Source: Nocardioides potassii (lineage in GTDB: Bacteria > Actinomycetota > Actinomycetes > Propionibacteriales > Nocardioidaceae). From it: a stretch of 64,000 nt of DNA. Shown one piece after another: positions 42,788 through 51,603 of this stretch. The stretch lies in assembly GCF_021648885.1 (NCBI RefSeq), contig NZ_JAKJHZ010000006.1, positions 124,001 through 188,000 on the forward strand. The letters run 5' to 3'. Position 1 is the first letter of the stretch, and each line of letters opens with the position of its first letter. The position numbers were made by a program, and so were the translations under genes. Under the pieces are notes generated by a model, which was not told the origin of the DNA, made no database searches, and saw nothing but the letters and a program-made list of their open reading frames with translations.

Positions 42788-43501
42788 ATGACGGAGTGGC
42801 GAGGCCTCGGCCCCCGCGGAGAACGCCTCGGCGCCGTACAGCGCCCAGGCGTGCACGCCGCTCGGCCCGCCGTCGCGGTAGGCGCGCAGGTTGGACTCGT
42901 AGGCGGCCCGGTGGGCGAGGTGCCCGGCCTCCGGCACGACGAGGGACTTGGCGTCGACGCCGCGGGAGACGAGCACGAGCCGCTCGAGCGCACGGGCCAC
43001 GATGCCGTTGTGCGAGGCGAAGGGAGCCGCCGTCGCGACGTCGGCGTGCGCGATCGCGGCGACCAGCAGCGCGGGCGCCTCCGTGCCGGACAGCAGCAGC
43101 TCGGCGACGCCGCGCAGCCGGTCGGCGGACGCCGCGTCGCGCGGGCGGCCCAGCTCGTCGGGCGACAGCGCGGCCGACCCGGCGACCGCGTGCAGCCGCG
43201 CGATCGCCTGCAGCGGCGCGGTCTTGAGCAGCGGCGCGAGCGCGAGCATCGACGCCGAGAGCCGTACGGCGTCGGCGGCGATCTCGTCGAGCTCCCCCGC
43301 CCGCACCTCGTCGAGCGACGACGAGGACCCTTCGAGAACGGCGCTGGCGTGGGCACCGCGCAGCAGCGACTCGGCCGTCATCTCCGGCGACGTGCGCCGC
43401 AGCCCACGGTCGCGCAGCATCACGTCGATGCCGTCGCGCGTACCGGCATAGGCCGAGCGAACGCCCTCGAGCTCGGTCAGCCAGGCGAGCGGATCGGTCA
43501 T
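42773..43501 (-). CDS. Fic-fold protein with degenerate active site (Rv3662c-like)
   Basis: A 242-residue helical protein in the Fic fold. The class II inhibitory helix motif (S/T)xxxE(G/N) is present as SAVLEG (about residues 53-58), followed by SSSSLDEV as in Fic N-terminal domains. The catalytic loop, normally HPFxxGNGRxxR, reads APFASHNGIVAR (about residues 159-170), so the catalytic His, one Gly and the phosphate-binding Arg are lost. AMPylation is therefore unlikely; a binding or regulatory role is possible. ATG 43501 is 6 nt after TACCGT. Its stop lies inside the interspersed repeat. Confidence 0.7.
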   Translation of the reverse strand: MTDPLAWLTELEGVRSAYAGTRDGIDVMLRDRGLRRTSPEMTAESLLRGAHASAVLEGSSSSLDEVRAGELDEIAADAVRLSASMLALAPLLKTAPLQAIARLHAVAGSAALSPDELGRPRDAASADRLRGVAELLLSGTEAPALLVAAIAHADVATAAPFASHNGIVARALERLVLVSRGVDAKSLVVPEAGHLAHRAAYESNLRAYRDGGPSGVHAWALYGAEAFSAGAEASPLRHPVVE

Positions 43502-43534
43502 GGGAGGACGGTATCCGCGAGGCCCGGTGCCGGG

Positions 43535-44245
43535 TCAGGCGGTGCGGGGCAGGAGCGAGATCTTCTGCCACACCTTGCGCGACATGCTGGTGGTCAGCGT
43601 CTCGAGGTCACTGACGGTCGTCAGGACGAGTGAGTCCTGCGACTCCTCGGCGCAGAGCGCGGCGACCTTGCCGATCAGCGAGAGCAGCTCGGAGCAGTAC
43701 TCGAGGTAGTGCTCCATCTGGGCCCGGTCGAGGTCCCCGATGTCGACGCTCACCTCGGTCGGCACGAAGTCCGAGCGCAGCCGCTCGGGGTCCTTGGTGA
43801 GCTGGTGCATGTCGACGATGTGCGCCAGCGAACGGAGCTTGTGGAGCAGCGCGAGCAGCCGGCCGCGCACCAGCCGCTGGGGCAGGGCGTAGAGGAACCA
43901 CAGCGCGAGCCCCGCGAAGACCAGGTCGTTGATGGTCGACTCGATCAGCGGCACCCACTCGAACGACTGGTCCGGCCCGGCCCGTACGGCGTCGCGCGCG
44001 GCGAGCAGGAAGACGAGGATCGTCGCCGCGAGGACGAGCAGCGCCGCGGCGCGTGAGGCGACGCGGACCCAGCGCAGCCGGTCGCGGACCTCGCTCGCCA
44101 CCTGGGTGACCTGCGTCGTCAGCCCGACGAGCTCGCCGGCGACCGCCAGCAGGCCGCGGTCGGGGAACCGGGCCGCGATGCGCGCCTGGAGCCGCACGAC
44201 CGTGTCCCGCACCGGTCCCGCGTCGAGGCGGTCGAGCGACGTCAC
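43535..44245 (-). CDS. Conserved hypothetical membrane protein
   Basis: A 236-residue protein, not recognised. A helical soluble N-terminus of about 65 residues is followed by two membrane helices (AALLVLAATILVFLLAARDA and NDLVFAGLALWFLYALPQRL) and a cytoplasmic helical tail (LVRGRLLALLHKLRSLAHIV, MEHYLEYCSELLSLIGKVAA). The architecture resembles a small membrane-tethered scaffold. GTG 44245 is 7 nt after TACGCT. Divergent from the first calcium-binding-repeat gene. Confidence 0.75.
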   Translation of the reverse strand: MTSLDRLDAGPVRDTVVRLQARIAARFPDRGLLAVAGELVGLTTQVTQVASEVRDRLRWVRVASRAAALLVLAATILVFLLAARDAVRAGPDQSFEWVPLIESTINDLVFAGLALWFLYALPQRLVRGRLLALLHKLRSLAHIVDMHQLTKDPERLRSDFVPTEVSVDIGDLDRAQMEHYLEYCSELLSLIGKVAALCAEESQDSLVLTTVSDLETLTTSMSRKVWQKISLLPRTA

Positions 44246-44327
44246 GGCCGACAGCGTAGGCGTACGACGCCTTCTGCGTCGGCGCTTGCCTCTAGGGTCG
44301 ACTGCACCACGACACACAGGGGGACAC

Positions 44328-45617
44328 GTGAGCCGGACCTCGACGTTGCTGACCGCGATGCTGGTCGGTGCGGCCCTGCTGCAGCCGACGACCGCGACGG
44401 CACAGGCACCGCCCTGCCAGGGGAAGGCCGTGACGATCGACGGCCGCGGTGCCACGCAGGTCATCGGCACCGAGGGGGACGACGTCATCGTCTCCGACAC
44501 CGCCTCCGAGGTCATCGCGCTGGGCGGCAACGACCTCGTCTGTCTCGCGGCCGGCCACGCGAACCCGGTCGTCCGGGCGGGTGCCGGCGACGACGTGGTC
44601 GACGCCACCGCGGCGACGGGCACGAACACCTTCCTCGGCGAGGGCGACGACACCTACCTCGGGTCCCGGTACCGCGACGTCGTGGCCGCCGGTGACGGCG
44701 AGACCGATGACCGCGGTCGGGACGTCGTGGACACCGGACCGCGCAGCGAGCTGCAGGACGTCGTGTACTCCGGCGAGCCGGGCCGGCCCAACGACGACCA
44801 GCTGCGGGCGGGCTACGTCGAGCTGTGGTGGAGCGGCTCCTCGACCGGCACCGCGACCCTCGACGGCGGTGTCGCCAGCACCCTGCACCTCCGGCCGGAG
44901 GTGTCGCGCCTGTGGGTCTGGGCGTCCATCGACGTGATGTTCGTCGAGGGCCAGCCCAACCAGGAGCTCTCCGGCTTCACCGACTTCGCGATCGCGGCGA
45001 CCGACGACCTCGAGCGCCTGGTGTTCGGCGGCGGCCCCGCCGACGAGCACGTCACCGTCGACGGCCCGTCGTCGCGCACCAAGCTCGACATCGACCTCGG
45101 ACGCGGCGACGACGAGCTGGAGCTGACCTACTACGGCACGAGCCACCCGAGGACCTCCCTCAGCGGTGGACGCGGCACGGACCGGCTCGCGCTCGGCGTC
45201 CACGGGCCGTCGGACGTGAGCGTCGACCTCGGCCGTGGACGGCTCACCCTTGGTCGCGGCTCGCGCCCCGTCGCGGCGCGCGGGTTCGAGGACGCATCGG
45301 TGCTCGCCCAGCGCGTCGACGTGGTCGGCACCTCCGGCCCCAACACGATCGAGGTCGGTCCGTGCCGCGGCACCGTCGAGGGACGCGGCGGGTCCGACAC
45401 GCTGTCGGCGTACGTCGACACGCCACGCGGGTCGCGCGTCGGCTGCCGCGGCGCTCGCGGCGTGCTGCTCGCAGGGGGTGCCGGCGCCGACCGGCTCTTC
45501 GGCGCTGGCGGGGCCGACCTGCTCGTCGGCGGCCCCGGACGGGACCGTGCCGACGGCGGTCGCGGCCGCGACACCTGCTCTGCCGAGGTCGTGACGAGCT
45601 GCGAGGCACGTCGCTGA
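44328..45617 (+). CDS. Secreted protein with calcium-binding-type repeats, paralogue A
   Basis: A 429-residue exported protein. A Sec signal (SRTSTLLTAMLVGAALLQPT, cut near TATAQA) precedes degenerate RTX-like nonapeptides (GTEGDDVIV, GGNDLVCL, GAGDDVVDA, GEGDDTYLG) and a C-terminal cluster GGAGADRLFGAGGADLLVGG ending in a Cys pair. The middle (residues about 120-330) is a beta-rich region. Probably a calcium-stabilised beta-roll/beta-helix outside the cell; function unknown. GTG 44328 has GGGGG as RBS. Paralogue of 46532-47815. Confidence 0.82.
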   Translation: MSRTSTLLTAMLVGAALLQPTTATAQAPPCQGKAVTIDGRGATQVIGTEGDDVIVSDTASEVIALGGNDLVCLAAGHANPVVRAGAGDDVVDATAATGTNTFLGEGDDTYLGSRYRDVVAAGDGETDDRGRDVVDTGPRSELQDVVYSGEPGRPNDDQLRAGYVELWWSGSSTGTATLDGGVASTLHLRPEVSRLWVWASIDVMFVEGQPNQELSGFTDFAIAATDDLERLVFGGGPADEHVTVDGPSSRTKLDIDLGRGDDELELTYYGTSHPRTSLSGGRGTDRLALGVHGPSDVSVDLGRGRLTLGRGSRPVAARGFEDASVLAQRVDVVGTSGPNTIEVGPCRGTVEGRGGSDTLSAYVDTPRGSRVGCRGARGVLLAGGAGADRLFGAGGADLLVGGPGRDRADGGRGRDTCSAEVVTSCEARR

Positions 45618-45653
45618 CGTCGCCGGCCCGGGGGCGCTTGTAGCCTGACCACG

Positions 45654-46505
45654 ATGAGCGACGAACTCTCCGAGACCCGGCCCACCGTCGACCGCGCGCG
45701 CTCGTTCGGCTCGGTCGCGGACGCGTACGACCGGGGGCGGCCGTCGTACCCCGACGAGGCCGTCACGTGGCTCACCGGAGGCGAGGCCAAGGTCGTGCTC
45801 GAGCTCGGCGCCGGCACGGGCAAGCTCACCCGCCAGCTCGTCGACGCCGGCCACGCGGTCTTCGCGACCGATCCCGACGAGGCGATGCTCGAGGTGCTGC
45901 GCGAGCGCGTGCCCGAGGTGAGCGCCCGCACCGCGACCGCGGAGGACATCCCGGCCAACGACCGCTCGGTCGACGTCGTGGTCGTGGCGCAGGCGTTCCA
46001 CTGGTTCGACCACGAGGCCGCGCTGCCGGAGATCGCGCGCATCCTCAAGCCCGGCGGGCACGTCGCGCTGGTGTGGAACAGCCGCGACGAGCGGATCCCG
46101 TGGGTGCGCCGGATGGGCGACCTCCTGGGCCGCCATGACAGCAACACCTCGTCGTCGCAGCACCTCGTCACCAGCGAGCTCTTCGGCTTCATGGAGGAGA
46201 CCTCCTTCAAGCACTGGCAGGAGGTCAACCGCGACTCGGTCCTCGACCTCGCCAGGTCGCGGTCGTCGTACCTCGTGATGGACGCGGACGACCAGGAGCA
46301 GCACCTCGCGGAGGTGCGCGCGTTCTACGACGACTACGGCCGCGGCATGGACGGCATGCAGATCCCCTACGTCACGCGCTGCTACCGCGCCGTCGTCGTC
46401 GACCGCGACGAGCAGACAACTTCCGGCGACGACGAGCCGTCACAGGGGGGACCGGTCGTGAGCGACGGCACCGACACCGACATGTTGCTCATCGACTTCC
46501 GCTGA
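45654..46505 (+). CDS. Class I SAM-dependent methyltransferase
   Basis: A 283-residue methyltransferase of the type-11 group. The fold shows RSFGSVADAYDRGRPSYPDE, SAM loop LELGAGTGKLTRQLVDAG, ATDPDEAML, and DVVVVAQAFHWFDHEAALPE. The C-terminal ~40 residues (acidic, QTTSGDDEPSQGGPVVSDGT) are an extension beyond the usual fold. ATG 45654 is 7 nt after TAGCCT. Sits between the two secreted paralogues, reading the same way; substrate unknown. Confidence 0.9.
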   Translation: MSDELSETRPTVDRARSFGSVADAYDRGRPSYPDEAVTWLTGGEAKVVLELGAGTGKLTRQLVDAGHAVFATDPDEAMLEVLRERVPEVSARTATAEDIPANDRSVDVVVVAQAFHWFDHEAALPEIARILKPGGHVALVWNSRDERIPWVRRMGDLLGRHDSNTSSSQHLVTSELFGFMEETSFKHWQEVNRDSVLDLARSRSSYLVMDADDQEQHLAEVRAFYDDYGRGMDGMQIPYVTRCYRAVVVDRDEQTTSGDDEPSQGGPVVSDGTDTDMLLIDFR

Positions 46506-46531
46506 GTCGCACTGCACCTCCGGGGGGAACC

Positions 46532-47815
46532 ATGCGTCGTACGACGCCAATGACCGTTGCCGGCCTGCTCGGCCTGGCCCTGCTCGCACCGACCACGGCG
46601 GCGAGCGCGGCGGGCGAGACCTGCCAGGGTCGAACGGCGACCCTCGTCGGCACCCCCGGTGCCTCGATCCGGGGAACGGAAGGCCCGGACGTCGTCGTGA
46701 CGAGCGGTGCGTACTCCGTGGATGCTCTCGGCGGTGACGACCTCGTCTGCGTGACGGCCGGGACCGAGACCTTCGTGTCGACGGGCGTCGGCAACGACGT
46801 CGTCGACGCGACCCAACCCGGACCCGCGACGCTGGTCGTCACCCTCGGCGACGGGGACGACACCTTCGTCGGAGCCGCGCCGGAGCTCAGTGTCCACGCC
46901 GGTTCGTCGTCGGGGGACAGCGGCGCGGACGACGTGCACGTGACCGCTGTGGACGGGGCCAGCGCCTTGATCGACAGCGGACAGGCCGGGGTCGCCAACG
47001 GCGACCGCGTGCACCTGGCCGGCACTGGCGACGTCCGCTGGCGCGGCGCGATGGCCCCCGGTGCGGCGCTCGTCGGCGGGACCGACAGAAATCACCTCGA
47101 GGCGGACCTCCCAGCGGGCGGCGTCACCGTGGACCTGCGCAGGGGTGTCGCAACGGCCGGCTCCGACGTCCTTCATTGGTCCGGCTTCGAGTCGTTCCGG
47201 TTCGACGACACCCAGGGCACCACGACCTCCGTCGACCTGACGGGCACGGCAGGTGACGACGAGGTCGATCTCTACCTGCTCGGACCTGCCACCCGGGTCA
47301 GGGCATCGATGGGCAAGGGCCGCGACGTCCTGGGCACCACGTCCCTCGCCACGGGCAACCACTACCGCGGCGGACAGGGACGTGACCTGATCGGCGTCGT
47401 GGCGTGGGGCGATCTCGGCGTCGACCTCGACAGGGGCGTGCTGTCGCAGCGGCTCGAGGGAACGGTGCGCCGATCGTCGGCGACGTCGTTCGAGGACGTC
47501 AGCGTGTGGGGCCGCAGGGCCGAGGTCGTGGGGGACGCCGGCGACAACACGATCACCGTCGGCGGGTGCCGCCGCTCGGTGGCGGCTGGCCGCGGCGGCG
47601 ACGACGTCATCACGTACGACGGGGACATCGCGTTCGACGGGCGCACGTGCAACAGCGCCCCAGGTGCCCGGTTCACCGGTGGCAGCGGCGACGACGTGCT
47701 CGTCGGCGGAGTCGGGGACGACACCCTGATCGGCGGCCGCGGACGCGACCAGGCCGACGGCCGCGCCGGTACCGACCGCTGCGTCGCCGAGCGCGCGCAG
47801 GATTGCGAGCGCTGA
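46532..47815 (+). CDS. Secreted protein with calcium-binding-type repeats, paralogue B
   Basis: A 427-residue exported protein, paralogue of 44328-45617: Sec signal (TPMTVAGLLGLALLAPTTAA), then ETCQGRTATL, GTEGPDVVV, ALGGDDLVCV and GDGDDTFVG, a beta-rich middle, and a C-terminal repeat block GGSGDDVLVGGVGDDTLIGG with closing cysteines. Shared Cys positions (CQG near the N-terminus, DLVC, the final Cys pair) suggest the same fold. ATG 46532 is preceded by GGGGGGA. Function unknown. Confidence 0.82.
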   Translation: MRRTTPMTVAGLLGLALLAPTTAASAAGETCQGRTATLVGTPGASIRGTEGPDVVVTSGAYSVDALGGDDLVCVTAGTETFVSTGVGNDVVDATQPGPATLVVTLGDGDDTFVGAAPELSVHAGSSSGDSGADDVHVTAVDGASALIDSGQAGVANGDRVHLAGTGDVRWRGAMAPGAALVGGTDRNHLEADLPAGGVTVDLRRGVATAGSDVLHWSGFESFRFDDTQGTTTSVDLTGTAGDDEVDLYLLGPATRVRASMGKGRDVLGTTSLATGNHYRGGQGRDLIGVVAWGDLGVDLDRGVLSQRLEGTVRRSSATSFEDVSVWGRRAEVVGDAGDNTITVGGCRRSVAAGRGGDDVITYDGDIAFDGRTCNSAPGARFTGGSGDDVLVGGVGDDTLIGGRGRDQADGRAGTDRCVAERAQDCER

Positions 47816-47842
47816 CCCCGCCCAGCGCCTAGGGTCAGGCGG

Positions 47843-48973
47843 GTGGCGAGGTGGAGGTGGCGGCGTACGTCGCTGGGCGGCGAGGCCGACCGTGCCGCCT
47901 TCCGCGCGCTGCACAACGCCTCGCTGGCGAGCCCGGCGCTGCGCGAGGGCCTGACGTCGGCGAGCGCCGAGCGGTCCGTACGCCACCTGCGCGCGCTGCT
48001 CGGCACCCCGGCCGCCGGGCTCGGTGACACCAGCGGCTTGCTGGCGTGGGACGGCCTCGGGGGCCACCACCGCAGCCAGCTCGCTGCGACGATCAGCCAG
48101 GTCGCGGAGACCGGCCGGACGATGATCGTCGACCAGCGGACGCTGGTCTGCGACGACGGCGGCTGCCAGGTGCGGCAGGCGATCGTGAGCCCGCTGGTCG
48201 CCGAGGACACGCTCGTCGGGGCGCTCGTCGTCGGTGCCCCGCACACGACCGGTGGCCTGGTCCGCGCCGCCGACGAGGTGGCGTCGTGGGTCAGCGGCCA
48301 GCTCGAGCTCGCCGAGCTCGACCTCTCGCGGACCCGGCTGATGGAGGCCGAGGTGCGGGCGCTGCGGGCGCAGATCAGCCCGCACTTCATCTACAACTCG
48401 CTCGGCGCGATCGCCAGCTTCGTGCGCACCGACCCCGACCGGGCTCGCGAGCTCCTGCTCGAGTTCGCCGACTTCACCCGCTACTCCTTCCGCCGCCACG
48501 GCGAGTACACGACGCTCGCCGAGGAGCTGCGCTCGGTCGAGCGCTACCTCCTCCTCGAGCAGGCGCGCTTCGGCGACCGGCTGCAGGTCACGCTGCAGGT
48601 CGCGCCCGAAGTGCTGCCGGTGGCCGTGCCGTTCCTCTGCGTCCAGCCGCTCGTCGAGAACGCCGTACGCCACGGGCTCGAGGCCAGCGCCGACAAGGCC
48701 GACGGCGTCGGCCGGCTCTCCATCACCGCGCGCGACCTGGGCCAGGAGTGCGTCATCGAGGTCGAGGACGACGGCGCCGGCGAGGACGCCGAGCGCGTCC
48801 GGAAGGCGCTCGCCGGGGACGCGTCGATGGACTCGGTCGGGCTCGGCAACGTCGACGCGAGGCTGCGCAACGCCTACGGCGACGACTACGGTCTGGTGGT
48901 CGAGACCGCGCCCGGCGCCGGCACGAAGGTGATCGTGCGGGTGCCCAAGTTCGCCCCCGGAGTCCAGGTATGA
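47843..48973 (+). CDS. LytS-type sensor histidine kinase
   Basis: A 376-residue soluble kinase with no membrane helix. A GAF-like domain (about residues 40-155) is followed by the His_kinase motif AQISPHFIYNSLGAIASFV (phospho-acceptor about His181), the YTTLAEELRSVERYLLLEQ segment, and the ATPase with PFLCVQPLVENAVRHGLE and GIGL-type GLGNVDARL. It probably senses an internal ligand and phosphorylates the LytTR regulator encoded next. GTG 47843 is 7 nt after TAGGGT; overlaps the regulator by 4 nt (ATGA). Confidence 0.93.
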   Translation: MARWRWRRTSLGGEADRAAFRALHNASLASPALREGLTSASAERSVRHLRALLGTPAAGLGDTSGLLAWDGLGGHHRSQLAATISQVAETGRTMIVDQRTLVCDDGGCQVRQAIVSPLVAEDTLVGALVVGAPHTTGGLVRAADEVASWVSGQLELAELDLSRTRLMEAEVRALRAQISPHFIYNSLGAIASFVRTDPDRARELLLEFADFTRYSFRRHGEYTTLAEELRSVERYLLLEQARFGDRLQVTLQVAPEVLPVAVPFLCVQPLVENAVRHGLEASADKADGVGRLSITARDLGQECVIEVEDDGAGEDAERVRKALAGDASMDSVGLGNVDARLRNAYGDDYGLVVETAPGAGTKVIVRVPKFAPGVQV

Positions 48974-49683
48974 CTGGTTTGAAGGTCCTCGTCATCGACG
49001 ACGAGCGCCCCGCGCTCGACGAGCTCACCTTCCTGCTGGGTCGCGACCCCCGCATCGGCGAGGTGGTGGGCAGCGACTCCGCGACCGAGGCGCTGCGCGT
49101 GCTGCACGCCGAGGAGGTCGACGCGGTCTTCCTCGACATCCAGATGCCCGGCCTGACCGGGCTCGACCTCGCGCAGGTGCTGTCGCGCTTCAAGGCCCCG
49201 CCGCCGGTGGTCTTCGTGACCGCCCACGAGGAGCACGCGGTGGCCGCTTTCGAGCTGCGCGCCGTCGACTACGTCCTCAAGCCGGTGCGCGAGGAGCGCC
49301 TGGCCGAGGCCGTACGACGCGTCGTCGAGGCGGGCGGCCCGGCGCCGTCCGGCGACGTGCAGATCCCGGTCGAGCGGGGCGGCGTCACGCGCTTCATCAA
49401 CCGCTCCGAGATCACCCACGTCGAGGCCCAGGGCGACTACGCGCGGCTGCACACGGCCGACGGCTCGCACCTGGTCCGCACGCCGCTGTCGTCGCTGGCC
49501 GAGCAGTGGGCGCCCGCCGGCTTCGTGCGGATCCACCGGTCCGTCCTGGTCGCGCTCCCCCACGTCGAGGAGGTGCGCAGCGAGAACGGCCGCGTCAGCG
49601 TCGTGATCGCCGGCACCGAGCTGCCGGTCAGCCGGCGGCACACCCGCGAGCTCCGGTCGGTCCTCACCCGGCGCCCCGAATGA
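48970..49683 (+). CDS. LytTR-family response regulator
   Basis: A 237-residue regulator. Receiver domain with LVIDDERPALDELTFLL, phospho-acceptor in VFLDIQMPGLTGLDLAQVL (about Asp56), FVTAHEEHAVAAF and DYVLKPVREERL. The C-terminal LytTR DNA-binding domain (about 135-237) includes THVEAQGDYARLHTADG and GFVRIHRSVLVAL. ATG 48970 overlaps the kinase stop. Followed after 10 nt by the DUF485-like/symporter pair, its likely target. Confidence 0.94.
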   Translation: MTGLKVLVIDDERPALDELTFLLGRDPRIGEVVGSDSATEALRVLHAEEVDAVFLDIQMPGLTGLDLAQVLSRFKAPPPVVFVTAHEEHAVAAFELRAVDYVLKPVREERLAEAVRRVVEAGGPAPSGDVQIPVERGGVTRFINRSEITHVEAQGDYARLHTADGSHLVRTPLSSLAEQWAPAGFVRIHRSVLVALPHVEEVRSENGRVSVVIAGTELPVSRRHTRELRSVLTRRPE

Positions 49684-49693
49684 GCCCGCAGCC

Positions 49694-50080
49694 ATGAGCG
49701 ACCCCCTCCCCCGCGTCCGGGTGACCGGTCCGCCGCGGCGTCGTGCGGACGTCGTACGGCCTGCGGGGGCGCGTGAGATCGACGCGGAGAGCGCGCTCGG
49801 CGAGGTCTTCATGCGGTCCCTGCTGCGCGAGCAGCTCGTGCTCGCTCTGCGGGTGCTCGCCGCGCTCGTCCTGACGCTCGGCCTGCTGCCGCTGGCCTTC
49901 CACCTGTTCCCGTCGCTCGGCGACGTGCGGGTCGGGCCGCTGCCGCTGGGCTGGCTGCTGCTCGGGGTGCTCACCTATCCCTGGCTGGTGCTGCTCGGCT
50001 GGCTCTACATCCGCCGCGTCGAGGACAACGAGCGCGACTTCGCCGACCTGGTGTCCGTGCTCCCGGAGGCTCCCGAGTGA
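49694..50080 (+). CDS. DUF485-like small membrane protein
   Basis: A 128-residue protein with two membrane helices (LALRVLAALVLTLGLLPLAF and GWLLLGVLTYPWLVLLGWLY) after a basic N-terminus. The pattern fits the small companion of acetate/solute symporters. It overlaps the symporter start by 4 nt (GTGA), implying a fixed stoichiometry. It may stabilise or regulate the transporter. Confidence 0.82.
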   Translation: MSDPLPRVRVTGPPRRRADVVRPAGAREIDAESALGEVFMRSLLREQLVLALRVLAALVLTLGLLPLAFHLFPSLGDVRVGPLPLGWLLLGVLTYPWLVLLGWLYIRRVEDNERDFADLVSVLPEAPE

Positions 50081-51591
50081 GCACCGACATCCTTCCCGGC
50101 GTCGTCGCCGTCGTGCTGGTGTCGCTGGCGACGCTCGCGATCGGCACCTTCGGGCTGCGGATCTCCCGCACCACCAGCGACTTCCTCGTCGCCTCGCGGA
50201 CCGTGCGGCCGCGGCTCAACGCGAGCGCGATCGGCGGGGAGTACCTCTCCGCCGCGTCCTTCCTCGGCGTCGCCGGGCTGCTGCTGACGTTCGGCGCGGA
50301 GATGCTCTGGTACCCGGTCGGCTGGACCGCGGGCTACCTCGTCCTCCTCGTGCTGGTCGCCGCACCGCTGCGGCGCTCGGGTGCCTACACGCTGCCCGAC
50401 TTCGCGGAGGCCCGGCTCGGATCGGCGGGCGTGCGCAGGCTGTGCTCGGTGCTGGTCGTGGCGATCGGCTGGCTCTACCTGCTGCCGCAGTTCCAGGGCG
50501 CCGGCGTCACGCTGCGCGCCACCATCGACGCACCGCCGTGGGCGGGCTCGCTCGTCGTCGCGCTGGTCGTGCTCGCGTCGGTGAGCCCCGGCGGGATGCG
50601 CTCGATCACCTTCGTGCAGGCCTTCCAGTACTGGCTCAAGCTGACCGCGCTGCTCATCCCCGTCTTCGTGCTGCTGGCGGTGTGGATGTCCGACGGCGCC
50701 GCAGACCCAGCAGCTGCCAGTCCGCCGTCGTGGTCGATCCCGATCGCCAGTCCCGGTGGGGGCATCGGGCTCTACACGACGTACTCCCTGATCATCGCGA
50801 CGTTCCTCGGCACGATGGGCCTGCCGCACGTGGTCGTGCGGTTCTACACCAACCCCGACGGCCGCGCGGCACGTCGAACGACGCTCGCGGTGCTGATGCT
50901 GCTGGGCGTCTTCTACGTCCTGCCCCCGGTGTACGGCGCCCTGGGCCGCATCTACGCCCCGAGGTTGATCGAGAACGGGTCCGACGTGCTCGTGCTCGAG
51001 CTGCCGTCGCTGATGGTCGGCGGCGTGCTGGGCGCCGTGCTCACCGGGCTGGTCACCGCGGGCGCGTTCGCGGCGTTCCTCTCGACGTCGTCGGGGCTGA
51101 CCATCGCGGTGGCGGGCGTCCTCTCGCAGGACGTGACCGGCCGGCGCTGGGGCACGCGCCGGTTGGGGGGCGTCGCGGCCTTCCGCGTCGCGGCGGTGAT
51201 CGCGGTCGTCGTACCGCTCCTGATGTCGCTGCCCGCCCAGGACGTCGCGGTTGCGCGGACCGTCGGCCTGGCCTTCGCGGTGACCGCCTCGACCTTTGCT
51301 CCCCTGCTGATGCTCGGCATCTGGTGGCGGGGGCTGACGCCGACCGGCGCCGTCGCCGGACTGCTCGTCGGCGGCTTGGGGTCGGGCGCCGCGGTCGCCT
51401 GGACCCTCGGCACCTCGGCGTCGTCCGGTTGGGCGGCCGCCCTGCTCGGGCAGCCCGCCGCGTGGTCGGTGCCCGCGTCGTTCCTCACCATGGTCGTGAT
51501 CTCGCGCCTGACCGCCGCCACCGTCCCCGCCCACGCCGGGCGCTTCATGGTCCGCCTCCACACCCCCGAGGCCGTCGACCTCCAGCGGTGA
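50077..51591 (+). CDS. Sodium:solute symporter family protein, acetate permease-like (ActP/MctC type)
   Basis: A 504-residue transporter with about 13 helices. Key blocks are SEYxxAASFLG-type GGEYLSAASFLGVAGLLL, GYTLPDF-like GAYTLPDFAEARLG, GTMGLPHVVVRFYTNPDG and GAFAAFLSTSSGLTIAVAG. These match the monocarboxylate (acetate/pyruvate) branch. Overlap with the DUF485-like gene and placement behind a LytS/LytTR system resemble the regulated acetate/pyruvate uptake systems of other bacteria. The substrate is inferred. Confidence 0.92.
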   Translation: MSTDILPGVVAVVLVSLATLAIGTFGLRISRTTSDFLVASRTVRPRLNASAIGGEYLSAASFLGVAGLLLTFGAEMLWYPVGWTAGYLVLLVLVAAPLRRSGAYTLPDFAEARLGSAGVRRLCSVLVVAIGWLYLLPQFQGAGVTLRATIDAPPWAGSLVVALVVLASVSPGGMRSITFVQAFQYWLKLTALLIPVFVLLAVWMSDGAADPAAASPPSWSIPIASPGGGIGLYTTYSLIIATFLGTMGLPHVVVRFYTNPDGRAARRTTLAVLMLLGVFYVLPPVYGALGRIYAPRLIENGSDVLVLELPSLMVGGVLGAVLTGLVTAGAFAAFLSTSSGLTIAVAGVLSQDVTGRRWGTRRLGGVAAFRVAAVIAVVVPLLMSLPAQDVAVARTVGLAFAVTASTFAPLLMLGIWWRGLTPTGAVAGLLVGGLGSGAAVAWTLGTSASSGWAAALLGQPAAWSVPASFLTMVVISRLTAATVPAHAGRFMVRLHTPEAVDLQR

Positions 51592-51603
51592 TCCCACCGC
51601 TGG
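51582..51603. terminator. Hairpin over the symporter stop codon
   Basis: CCAGCGGTG-ATCC-CACCGCTGG, a perfect 9-bp stem whose loop start carries the TGA stop of the symporter gene. It runs into the interspersed repeat that follows. Confidence 0.6.

Noticed and set aside
44328..45617. RTX toxin exported by a type I system
   Set aside because: The protein has a Sec signal peptide, few repeats and no HlyB/HlyD-type genes near; a wall-associated or secreted structural protein is more likely.
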